NCBI GenBank assembly: GCA_030638325.1
Contig: DAOWEV010000015.1
Span: 1 to 5,471 of the forward strand
DNA length: 5,471 bases
Direction of reading: 5' to 3'
Source of the DNA: Bacteroidales bacterium
GTDB taxonomy: Bacteria > Bacteroidota > Bacteroidia > Bacteroidales > JAGOPY01
Part shown: piece by piece, positions 1-5,471 of the stretch
Numbering within the stretch: the first letter of the stretch is position 1
Layout: every line of letters begins with the position of its first letter
Notes under the pieces: generated by a model
The model's database searches: none
What the model was told of the DNA's origin: nothing
The model's input: the letters and a program-made list of their open reading frames with translations, nothing else
Program-made: the position numbers and the translations under genes

Positions 1-110
1 ATCTCCGGAAATAAAATTTAAACGCATCAGCCTGGTAAATATTTTCTTTCGCCAATTCAATATTTATTTGTAAACTTGCACCCAAATTTTTAAGGCTGTA
101 CATTAGAGTA
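1..110 (+). other. Upstream leader of the atp operon, possibly with the tail of a preceding gene
   Basis: This short A/T-rich stretch precedes atpB. Frame 2 is open from the window edge to a TAA at 71-73 and would give a 23-residue hydrophobic/basic C-terminus ending in FFRQFNIYL. Frame 1 stops at 19-21. In Bacteroidota a small membrane protein (AtpI-like or hypothetical) often lies just before atpB, so either frame could be its tail, but 23 codons are too few to decide. Two weak matches to the Bacteroidota -7 box (TAnnTTTG) lie at 63-70 and 71-78, neither with a clear TTG -33 element. No terminator is visible. Confidence 0.3.
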
Positions 111-1241
111 ATGTTTTTGAAAATCAGCTTAATGAGAACTGTTTATTTGTTTGTTTATGCCTTTAGCTTTTTTCTCCTCACGACCCTAGTTTTTTCCAGT
201 ACCGCTCAGGAGCAACACGGATTTGAGGGTGAAAAAGCTATCGAGCGTGGGGAAGAGGCTGAGTATGATGCCGGTAAAATGATCATAGAGCATATCATTG
301 ATGCTCATGAATGGCATATCATGGATATAGGGCAGAAACACATCACGGTTCCCTTGCCGGTTATCCTTATTGATGAAGGCAAACTGTATATTTTCATGTC
401 GGGTAAATTCCATCATGGCCAAAATGCTTATAAAGGGTTTTCATTAGAGACTGAAGGCGAATACAAAGGCAAGATCGTCAGGGTGAAAGAAGGCACGCTG
501 GAACGCGATCCGGAAAAAGCTCTCCCACTGGATTTCTCCATCACCAAAACTGTCTTTGCAATCTTTGTGAGTGTCTTAATAATGATCATCGTTTTTGTTT
601 CAGTGGGAAATTCATATGGGAAACGAAAAGGAAAGGCTCCAAAAGGGCTTCAGAGTTTTCTTGAACCGCTTATATTATTTGTTCGTGATGATATTGCAAA
701 GGCAGCTATCGGAGAGAAATATGAAAAATATCTACCTTTCCTGCTGACCATTTTCTTTTTTATTCTCCTGAACAACCTGCTGGGCCTGGTTCCTCTTTTT
801 CCGGGTGGTGCCAATGTAACCGGCAATATTGCAGTAACCGGGATCCTGGCCTTATTTACCTTTCTGATAATAGCATTCAGCGGGAATAAAGAGTATTGGA
901 AGCACATTGTGAATACTCCTGGTGTGCCATGGTGGCTTAAATTCCCATTACCATTGATGCCCATTATTGAGATCATTGGTGTATTTACCAAGCCGTTCGT
1001 TCTTATGATACGACTTTTTGCAAACATTACTGCCGGTCATATCATTGTGCTCGGATTCATGAGCCTGATATTCATCTTTGGTAATATGAGCCCGGTGGCG
1101 GGTTATGGCGTATCCATAGTTTCGGTTGCATTTGCAGTTTTTATTGGGCTTTTGGAATTGCTGGTGGCCTTCATTCAGGCATATGTATTTACCCTGTTGT
1201 CTGCACTGTATTTTGGAATGGCCACAGAAGAACATCATTAA
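111..1241 (+). CDS. atpB: ATP synthase Fo subunit a (AtpB)
   Basis: This membrane subunit of Fo forms the two ion half-channels against the c-ring. Residues 9-32 form a signal peptide (basic start, long hydrophobic core, likely cleavage after SSTA). Residues 33-140 form a hydrophilic extracytoplasmic segment rich in His, and about five core helices follow (near 143-167, 207-230, 237-258, 279-324, 327-368). The essential stator arginine is R301 in MIRLFANITAGH. H310 and E349 occupy the positions of E. coli aE219 and aH245, i.e. exchanged, and Q356 in FIQAYVF matches aQ252. The C-terminus, YFGMATEEHH, is typical. At 376 residues it is longer than E. coli AtpB (271) but usual for Bacteroidota. 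The ATG at 132 (MRTVYLF) is a plausible alternative start, since it keeps the whole signal peptide; neither start has a good Shine-Dalgarno sequence. It is the first gene of the visible operon. Confidence 0.97.
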   Translation: MFLKISLMRTVYLFVYAFSFFLLTTLVFSSTAQEQHGFEGEKAIERGEEAEYDAGKMIIEHIIDAHEWHIMDIGQKHITVPLPVILIDEGKLYIFMSGKFHHGQNAYKGFSLETEGEYKGKIVRVKEGTLERDPEKALPLDFSITKTVFAIFVSVLIMIIVFVSVGNSYGKRKGKAPKGLQSFLEPLILFVRDDIAKAAIGEKYEKYLPFLLTIFFFILLNNLLGLVPLFPGGANVTGNIAVTGILALFTFLIIAFSGNKEYWKHIVNTPGVPWWLKFPLPLMPIIEIIGVFTKPFVLMIRLFANITAGHIIVLGFMSLIFIFGNMSPVAGYGVSIVSVAFAVFIGLLELLVAFIQAYVFTLLSALYFGMATEEHH

Positions 1242-1358
1242 AAGACACATAAGAAATATTAAACAGTCTCTAACCTCTGAAATTTTTGAACTAAAGAGGA
1301 GTTGAAAGTTAAATCAGAGTTTCAATAAACACTAGTTATAAATTTTAATCAAAGTATT
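1242..1358 (+). other. A/T-rich spacer and leader before atpE
   Basis: This 117-base gap between atpB and atpE is longer than the other spacers of the cluster. Its last 58 bases contain only about one fifth G+C, which should leave the atpE start unstructured. There is no ORF of note and no strong hairpin. A purine stretch (AAAGAGGAG, near 1293-1301) resembles a Shine-Dalgarno sequence but lies more than 50 bases from the atpE ATG, too far to serve it. AATTTTTG at 1281-1288 matches five of the six fixed bases of the Bacteroidota -7 box, but no TTG is found at the right distance upstream. An unstructured leader would suit a subunit needed in many copies per complex; that role is inferred. Confidence 0.4.
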
Positions 1359-1619
1359 ATGGAACTATTATCAATTTTGTTACAAGTAGCAACGGACCTG
1401 GTACCAATTGCTAAGATGGGTGCCGGTTTGGGTGCAGGAATTGCCGCCATCGCCGCCGGCCTCGGAATCGGACAGATCGGTGTAGCTACAGTTGAATCCA
1501 TTGCCCGTCAGCCGGAAGCTGCTGGTGATATTCGTGCCAACATGATCATTGCTGCTGCGTTGATCGAAGGTGTAGCCTTTTTCGCCATCGTGGTCAGCCT
1601 GCTGGTGCTGTTTGTATAA
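1359..1619 (+). CDS. atpE: ATP synthase Fo subunit c (AtpE), proton type
   Basis: This is the proteolipid that forms the rotating c-ring and carries ions across the membrane. The 86-residue product is a hairpin of two hydrophobic helices (about 12-42 and 60-85) joined by the polar loop R50-Q51-P52. Helix 1 carries a complete GxGxGxG packing motif (G21, G23, G25, G27) and a further G34/G36/G38 series. E70, in ALIEGVAFF, is the ion-binding carboxylate. Q39 sits where sodium-type rings such as Ilyobacter have Q32, but the Ser-Thr and Tyr ligands of that site (S66, T67, Y70 there) are replaced by G71, V72 and F75. I therefore infer proton coupling. The ATG is preceded by a weak A-rich leader. The spacer after the stop contains a strong hairpin that may set atpE expression apart from atpF. 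Confidence 0.97.
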   Translation: MELLSILLQVATDLVPIAKMGAGLGAGIAAIAAGLGIGQIGVATVESIARQPEAAGDIRANMIIAAALIEGVAFFAIVVSLLVLFV

Positions 1620-1627
1620 AAAAACTT

Positions 1628-1664
1628 TCAGTTGTATCCCAACGGTTGGTTGGGATGCGGCTGA
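1628..1664 (+). promoter_or_regulatory. 16-bp hairpin in the atpE-atpF spacer
   Basis: The arms 1628-1643 and 1649-1664 pair along all 16 positions with three G-T wobbles and no mismatch, around the five-base loop GGTTG. The central eight pairs (ATCCCAAC with GTTGGGAT) are perfect Watson-Crick. The hairpin starts eight bases after the atpE stop. Only a broken T stretch (TTTATT) follows on the + strand, so a full intrinsic terminator is unlikely. A 3' stabiliser, processing site or partial attenuator that raises atpE output over downstream genes is the natural inference, since the ring needs many c copies per complex. On the - strand the hairpin would be followed by a T-run, but no - strand gene points at it. 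Confidence 0.7.
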
Positions 1665-1689
1665 TTTATTAAAGTAAAAACCCAACTAT

Positions 1690-2184
1690 ATGGAATTAAT
1701 ACAACCGGGAATAGGCCTTATATTTTGGATGACACTCACATTTGCTTTCCTGCTTTTTATTCTGGGGAAGTTTGCCTGGCCGGCTATCACAAAAGGGCTT
1801 AAGGAAAGAGAACAATCCATCCATGATGCTTTAAATGCTGCCGAGAAAGCGAAAGAAGAGATGAAAAAACTCCAGCTTGATAATGAACAGCTTTTGAGAA
1901 AAGCTATGGATGAGCGGGATGCGATTTTAAGCGATGGACGAAAAGTTCGGGATAAAACGATTGCAGAAGCCAGGGAGAAAGCCAGTGAAGAAGCTAACAT
2001 GATTGTGGAAGGTGCAATGGAACGAATTGAAAATGAGAAGATGGGCGCAATCATCGACCTGAAGAACCAGATAGCGACGCTTTCCATTGAAATCGCTGAA
2101 AAAATCCTGAAGGAGGAACTTTCTCACGGCAAGAAGCAGGAAGAGCTGATCAAGAAGCTAACTGAGGATATTGAACTGAATTAA
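1690..2184 (+). CDS. atpF: ATP synthase Fo subunit b (AtpF)
   Basis: This subunit is the peripheral stalk that ties the membrane part to the F1 head so the head does not turn with the shaft. One N-terminal membrane helix (about residues 5-28) ends in the typical GKFAWPAI segment. The remainder, about 35-155, is a long highly charged helix rich in Ala, Glu and Lys, the expected dimeric right-handed coiled coil. The C-terminal part (IATLSIEIAEKILKEEL, from about 128) matches the delta-binding end of b subunits. At 164 residues the length is normal (E. coli 156). Only one b-type gene is present, so a homodimer is expected rather than b/b'. The start ATG gives the family N-terminus MELIQPGIGLIFW. 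No good Shine-Dalgarno sequence is seen. Confidence 0.96.
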   Translation: MELIQPGIGLIFWMTLTFAFLLFILGKFAWPAITKGLKEREQSIHDALNAAEKAKEEMKKLQLDNEQLLRKAMDERDAILSDGRKVRDKTIAEAREKASEEANMIVEGAMERIENEKMGAIIDLKNQIATLSIEIAEKILKEELSHGKKQEELIKKLTEDIELN

Positions 2185-2195
2185 GAATACTGAAG

Positions 2196-2753
2196 ATGCA
2201 CGAAAAGCTCCTGGCAAAAAGATATGCTAAAGCTGCCTTTGACCTCGCTGTAGAGATGAACATTATGGAGCAGGTTAAAACAGATATGATCCTGGTACTG
2301 GATACCTGCAACAAAAGCAAGGATCTGAAACTGCTGTTGAAAAGCCCGGTCATCCATACAGCTAAAAAACTACTTATCATCGATAAGATCTTTGAAGATC
2401 ATGTAGAAAAGCTGACCAGAAAGTTCCTGGACCTGATTATCAAACAGAAGCGGGAATCTTATATTATGGAGATCGCCAGGCAGTTTATTGAACTTTATAA
2501 AGAATATAAGAACATTACTACCACCTACCTCAGAACCCCGGTGAAAATCTCAGATGACATCCGAAAAAAGGTAATCAGCCTTATGGAAGAACATACTCAG
2601 GGTGAGATAGAGCTAATTACAGAAATAGATAAAGACCTGATCGGGGGTTTTGTACTGGATTTTGATGATAAACAATTCGATGCAAGTTTGCAAAGCAGGA
2701 TAAATAAGCTCAGAAAAGAATTTGAAGTCAATTATTATTTTAGAGATTATTAA
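2196..2753 (+). CDS. atpH: ATP synthase F1 subunit delta (AtpH)
   Basis: Delta (OSCP in mitochondria) caps the top of the alpha3-beta3 head and joins it to the b dimer. The N-terminal helical domain (about residues 1-105) begins with the usual LAKRYAKAAFDLA segment, which binds the alpha N-terminus. The C-terminal domain carries the conserved pattern IDKDLIGGFVLDFDDKQFD (144-162), followed by the closing SLQSRINKLRKEF helix. At 185 residues it is close to the family norm (E. coli 177). The gene starts 11 bases after the atpF stop and ends 20 bases before atpA, in keeping with one transcript. The start is supported by the family N-terminus, since no strong ribosome site is visible. Confidence 0.95.
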   Translation: MHEKLLAKRYAKAAFDLAVEMNIMEQVKTDMILVLDTCNKSKDLKLLLKSPVIHTAKKLLIIDKIFEDHVEKLTRKFLDLIIKQKRESYIMEIARQFIELYKEYKNITTTYLRTPVKISDDIRKKVISLMEEHTQGEIELITEIDKDLIGGFVLDFDDKQFDASLQSRINKLRKEFEVNYYFRDY

Positions 2754-2773
2754 GGAAACAAATTTTATATCAC

Positions 2774-4357
2774 ATGGCAGAAATAAAACCGGCAGAGGTA
2801 TCAGCAATATTGCGTCAGCAGCTTGCAGGATTCAAGGATGAAGCAAAACTTGAGGAGATTGGTACGGTACTGGAAATTGGAGACGGTATCGCTCGTATTT
2901 ACGGCCTCACAAAAGTACAGGCCGGGGAACTGGTTGAATTTGAAAAGACAGGTCTCCGGGGGATAGTTTTAAACCTGGAAGAAGATAATGTGGGTGTTGT
3001 ATTATTAGGCGAGGCCACTGATATCAACGAAGGTGATACCGTTAAAAGAACCCGGAAAATCGCTTCCATTGATGTTTCGGAAGGCATGCTCGGACGTGTT
3101 CTGAATACACTCGGAGAACCGATTGATGGAAAGGGTGAGATCAAAGGTAAGAAGTATGAAATGCCGATCGAAAGAAAAGCCCCGGGAGTGATCTTCCGCC
3201 AGCCTGTGGACCATCCTCTGCAATCAGGTATCAAGGCTATCGACGCCATGATCCCTATCGGCCGCGGACAGCGTGAGTTGATCATTGGTGACCGGCAGAC
3301 CGGGAAATCATCCATCGCGATAGATACCATCATCAACCAGAAAGAGAATTACGATAGAGGAGAGCCCGTTTATTGTATATATGTTGCTGTCGGACAGAAA
3401 GGTTCGTCGGTGGCTACAACCGTTAAGACCCTCGAAACATATGGCGCCATGGATTATACTATCGTCATCTCAGCCACCGCCTCCAACCCGGCTGCGATGC
3501 AATTCTATGCACCTTTTGCGGGCGCTTCTATCGGTGAGTACTTTCGCGACACCGGCAGGGATTCCCTGCTGATCTATGACGATCTTTCAAAACAGGCCGT
3601 GGCCTATCGTGAAGTATCCCTGCTGCTGAGACGGCCCCCGGGAAGGGAAGCTTATCCGGGAGATGTGTTCTACCTTCATTCAAGGTTGCTGGAGCGTGCA
3701 GCCCGTATCATCTCATCGGATGAGATCGCAAAAAAAATGAACGACATTCCTGATTCTATCAAAGGAATGGTGAAAGGCGGAGGCTCACTCACAGCCTTGC
3801 CCATCATCGAAACCCAGGCAGGAGATGTGGCAGCCTATATTCCGACGAACGTCATCTCCATCACCGACGGACAGATCTTCCTTGAAAATAACTTGTTCAA
3901 CGCCGGTATCAGACCGGCTATTAACGTAGGTATTTCCGTGTCGAGGGTAGGAGGAGCGGCACAGATCAAATCCATGAAAAAAGTTGCCGGTTCCCTGAAA
4001 CTTGACCAGGCGCAATTCAGGGAGCTTGAAGCCTTTTCCAAATTCGGCTCTGACCTCGATGCAGCTACCTTGAGTGTACTTGAAAAGGGCCGCAGAAATG
4101 TTGAGATACTTAAACAGGACCTGCATTCGCCCATGCCGGTTGCAAAACAGGTGGCCATCATCTTTGCAGGAACAAAAGGCTTGCTGAGTAGTGTACCGAT
4201 TCATGATATCAAGAATTTCGAAGATGAATACCTGAACTTTTTGGAGACCAATCACCCGAAAGTTCTTACAGAACTGGGAGAAGGTAAGCTCAGCGATGAT
4301 TCCATGAAGCTGATGGAAGAAGCAGTTAAAACTATTGCCCGCCATTATAGTAAATGA
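2774..4357 (+). CDS. atpA: ATP synthase F1 subunit alpha (AtpA)
   Basis: Alpha is the non-catalytic nucleotide-binding subunit of the F1 head, alternating with beta and completing the beta active sites. Domains in order: N-terminal beta barrel (about 25-95), RecA-like nucleotide domain (about 95-385) and C-terminal helical domain. The P-loop is GDRQTGKS at 172-179, with K178. Q208 in VGQKGSS replaces the catalytic glutamate of beta, as expected for alpha. DDLSKQAVAYREVSLLLRRP precedes the head interface. The alpha/beta signature PAINVGISVS lies at 381-390, and R391 is the arginine finger that reaches the beta site. At 527 residues it is longer than E. coli alpha (513): by recall, about five residues are added near 191-198 and about seven near 312-336, both usual in Bacteroidota. 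The start fits the family N-terminus; ribosome binding is weak (AAGGAAA about 15 bases upstream). Confidence 0.99.
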   Translation: MAEIKPAEVSAILRQQLAGFKDEAKLEEIGTVLEIGDGIARIYGLTKVQAGELVEFEKTGLRGIVLNLEEDNVGVVLLGEATDINEGDTVKRTRKIASIDVSEGMLGRVLNTLGEPIDGKGEIKGKKYEMPIERKAPGVIFRQPVDHPLQSGIKAIDAMIPIGRGQRELIIGDRQTGKSSIAIDTIINQKENYDRGEPVYCIYVAVGQKGSSVATTVKTLETYGAMDYTIVISATASNPAAMQFYAPFAGASIGEYFRDTGRDSLLIYDDLSKQAVAYREVSLLLRRPPGREAYPGDVFYLHSRLLERAARIISSDEIAKKMNDIPDSIKGMVKGGGSLTALPIIETQAGDVAAYIPTNVISITDGQIFLENNLFNAGIRPAINVGISVSRVGGAAQIKSMKKVAGSLKLDQAQFRELEAFSKFGSDLDAATLSVLEKGRRNVEILKQDLHSPMPVAKQVAIIFAGTKGLLSSVPIHDIKNFEDEYLNFLETNHPKVLTELGEGKLSDDSMKLMEEAVKTIARHYSK

Positions 4358-4381
4358 GATCAGAAAATTAAATAAAGAGAC

Positions 4382-5269
4382 GTGTCTAATTTAAAAGAAG
4401 TCCGGACAAGGATTGTATCCATAAAATCCACACAGAAGATCACCAGTGCGATGAAAATGGTGGCTGCTTCCAAGCTGAGGAAGGCACAGCAAGCCATCCT
4501 GAAATTGCGGCCATATGCTTCAAAACTGCAGGAGATCCTGCAAGACCTGAGCACCAGTCTTGATGATACGGATGAAGCTGTTTTTTCTGCAAAAAGGAAT
4601 ATTGAACGCGTATTACTTATTGTCATTACCTCTAATCGCGGACTCTGCGGCCCGTTTAACAGCAATGTGGTCAAAACTGTTATGGATCTTATCGAATCAC
4701 AATATGCCAACCTGAATAAAAATGGAAAACTTGACCTGTTTTGCATCGGTAAAAAGGGTGCGGATTTCTTTACCAAGAACAAATACAACGTAGTTAAAGT
4801 CAATAATGAAATTTTTGATGACCTGACATTCGAGAAGGCTATGGTGATATCAGAAGAACTCATGGATAAATTCTCTGCTAAGGAATACGATGAGATCAAG
4901 ATTATTTATAATCAATTTAAAAACGCTGCCGTTCAAAATCTCATTGTTGAACAATACCTGCCCATTCTTCCGCAGGAGATGAACGACACAGATAAAAAAG
5001 AGCAAACGATAGATTATATTTTTGAACCTGACAAAGCCGAGATCGTCAGGGAATTGATACCAAAATCGTTGAAAATACAGCTTTTCAAAGCCATCCTTGA
5101 TTCATTTGCCTCTGAACATGGCGCCCGGATGACAGCTATGCACCTGGCCACCGAAAATGCAAATGAAATACTCAAAGAATTACAACTGTCATACAATAAA
5201 GCCCGTCAGGCAGCCATTACCAGCGAACTCCTGGAGATCGTCAGCGGCGCCGAAGCACTTAAGGGATAA
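4382..5269 (+). CDS. atpG: ATP synthase F1 subunit gamma (AtpG), GTG start
   Basis: Gamma is the central shaft that turns within the alpha3-beta3 head and transmits rotation from the c-ring. The N-terminal helix carries the conserved STQKITSAMKMVAASKLRKA segment (16-35), and the C-terminal partner helix carries SEHGARMTAMHLATENA (244-260) and YNKARQAAITSELLEIVSGA (271-290). Together these form the antiparallel coiled coil. The globular middle contains SNRGLCGPFN (84-93), the family's GLCG region. At 295 residues it is close to normal (E. coli 287). The start is GTG at 4382: it gives the expected S-N-L-K-E-V-R beginning, no nearby ATG would keep it, and a purine stretch (AAAGAGA) sits just upstream. 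It lies 24 bases after atpA and is the last gene of the cluster in view. No beta or epsilon gene follows. Confidence 0.97.
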   Translation: MSNLKEVRTRIVSIKSTQKITSAMKMVAASKLRKAQQAILKLRPYASKLQEILQDLSTSLDDTDEAVFSAKRNIERVLLIVITSNRGLCGPFNSNVVKTVMDLIESQYANLNKNGKLDLFCIGKKGADFFTKNKYNVVKVNNEIFDDLTFEKAMVISEELMDKFSAKEYDEIKIIYNQFKNAAVQNLIVEQYLPILPQEMNDTDKKEQTIDYIFEPDKAEIVRELIPKSLKIQLFKAILDSFASEHGARMTAMHLATENANEILKELQLSYNKARQAAITSELLEIVSGAEALKG

Positions 5270-5304
5270 ATAGCCGCTGGGCGCTGAATGATGGAAGGGT
5301 GAAA

Positions 5305-5471
5305 GACTGTAAGACGGTAGGACAGTAAGACGGTAAGACGGTAGGACGGTAAGACGGTAAGACGGTAGGACGGTAAGACGGTAGGACGGTAAGACGGTAG
5401 GACGGTAAGACGGTAGGACGGTAAGACGGTAAGACGGTAGGACGGTAAGACGGTAGGACGGTAAGACGGTA
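5305..5471. repeat. Tandem array of an 8-bp unit, GACGGTAA / GACGGTAG, running off the window end
   Basis: Twenty complete head-to-tail octamers and a 7-base partial copy fill this stretch with no spacer. Only the last base varies regularly (A or G). Units 1 (GACTGTAA) and 3 (GACAGTAA) carry single changes at the fourth base, and all others are exact. The outermost units at the left edge being the divergent ones is typical of arrays kept uniform by slippage or unequal exchange. Final bases in order read A G A A G A A G A G A G A G A A G A G A. G units never adjoin, so the array is built of AG (16 bp) and AAG (24 bp) modules. The + strand is three-quarters purine. The array begins 35 bases after atpG, and its right end is not visible. 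Confidence 0.97.

Noticed and set aside
2..73. Open stretch in frame 2 that could be the end of a gene before atpB.
   Set aside because: Only 23 codons are visible and I recognise no family. It is kept as part of the leader description, not as a gene.
61..78. Possible promoter for atpB: TTTATTTG (63-70) and TAAACTTG (71-78) each resemble the Bacteroidota -7 box TAnnTTTG.
   Set aside because: Each misses one fixed base and neither has a TTG -33 element at about 19-21 bases upstream. A/T-rich sequence yields such matches by chance.
186..422. Several - strand open frames inside the atp genes (for example 186-422, 650-1027, 3785-4345, 4360-4899).
   Set aside because: They lie wholly or almost wholly opposite well-supported genes, show no family features, and have no leaders of their own.
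1293..1325. Mini-ORF from TTG at 1302 behind a purine-rich AGAGGAG.
   Set aside because: It would encode only eight residues, the purine stretch abuts the TTG with no spacing, and nothing else supports translation.
3381..3572. 63-codon + strand frame within atpA.
   Set aside because: It overlaps the conserved nucleotide domain of alpha in another frame and is a chance opening.
5272..5288. Small imperfect hairpin (AGCCGC with GCGCT) after the atpG stop, considered as an operon terminator.
   Set aside because: Only about five pairs with a bulge and no following T-run, so it is too weak to call.
5305..5471. CRISPR array or origin iterons as an explanation of the octamers.
   Set aside because: There are no unique spacers, the unit is too short for CRISPR, and no replication gene or DnaA-type box is seen nearby.

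Overview
The window carries six genes of a bacterial F-type ATP synthase operon, all on the + strand, in the order atpB (a), atpE (c), atpF (b), atpH (delta), atpA (alpha), atpG (gamma). A dense tandem array of an 8-bp unit follows and runs off the right edge. The protein style points to the phylum Bacteroidota, probably an environmental Bacteroidales-like lineage. The a subunit has a signal peptide and a roughly 110-residue histidine-containing extracytoplasmic segment before its first core helix. The c, b and alpha subunits read like their Bacteroidota homologues. The leaders are A/T-rich with weak Shine-Dalgarno signals. This assignment rests on family knowledge, not on a search.

Layout: bases 1-110 are a non-coding or gene-tail leader. 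atpB is at 111-1241, followed by a 117-base A/T-rich spacer, and atpE is at 1359-1619. A 70-base spacer with a strong 16-bp hairpin separates atpE from atpF (1690-2184). atpH (2196-2753), atpA (2774-4357) and atpG (4382-5269, GTG start) follow with spacers of only 11, 20 and 24 bases. After atpG come about 35 unremarkable bases and then the octamer array (5305 to the window end).

How the genes work together: AtpB and the AtpE ring form the Fo ion channel and rotor in the membrane. AtpF and AtpH form the peripheral stalk that holds the alpha/beta head still. AtpA supplies the non-catalytic head subunits, and AtpG is the central shaft turning inside the head. The catalytic beta (atpD) and epsilon (atpC) genes do not follow atpG here, so they must lie elsewhere. 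That fits the split arrangement known in Bacteroidota. Residues around the c-subunit carboxylate indicate a proton-driven rather than sodium-driven enzyme.

I see no new enzymatic system. The parts most worth a second look are the two-variant octamer array, the atpE-atpF hairpin, and the lineage-type extracytoplasmic domain of AtpB.
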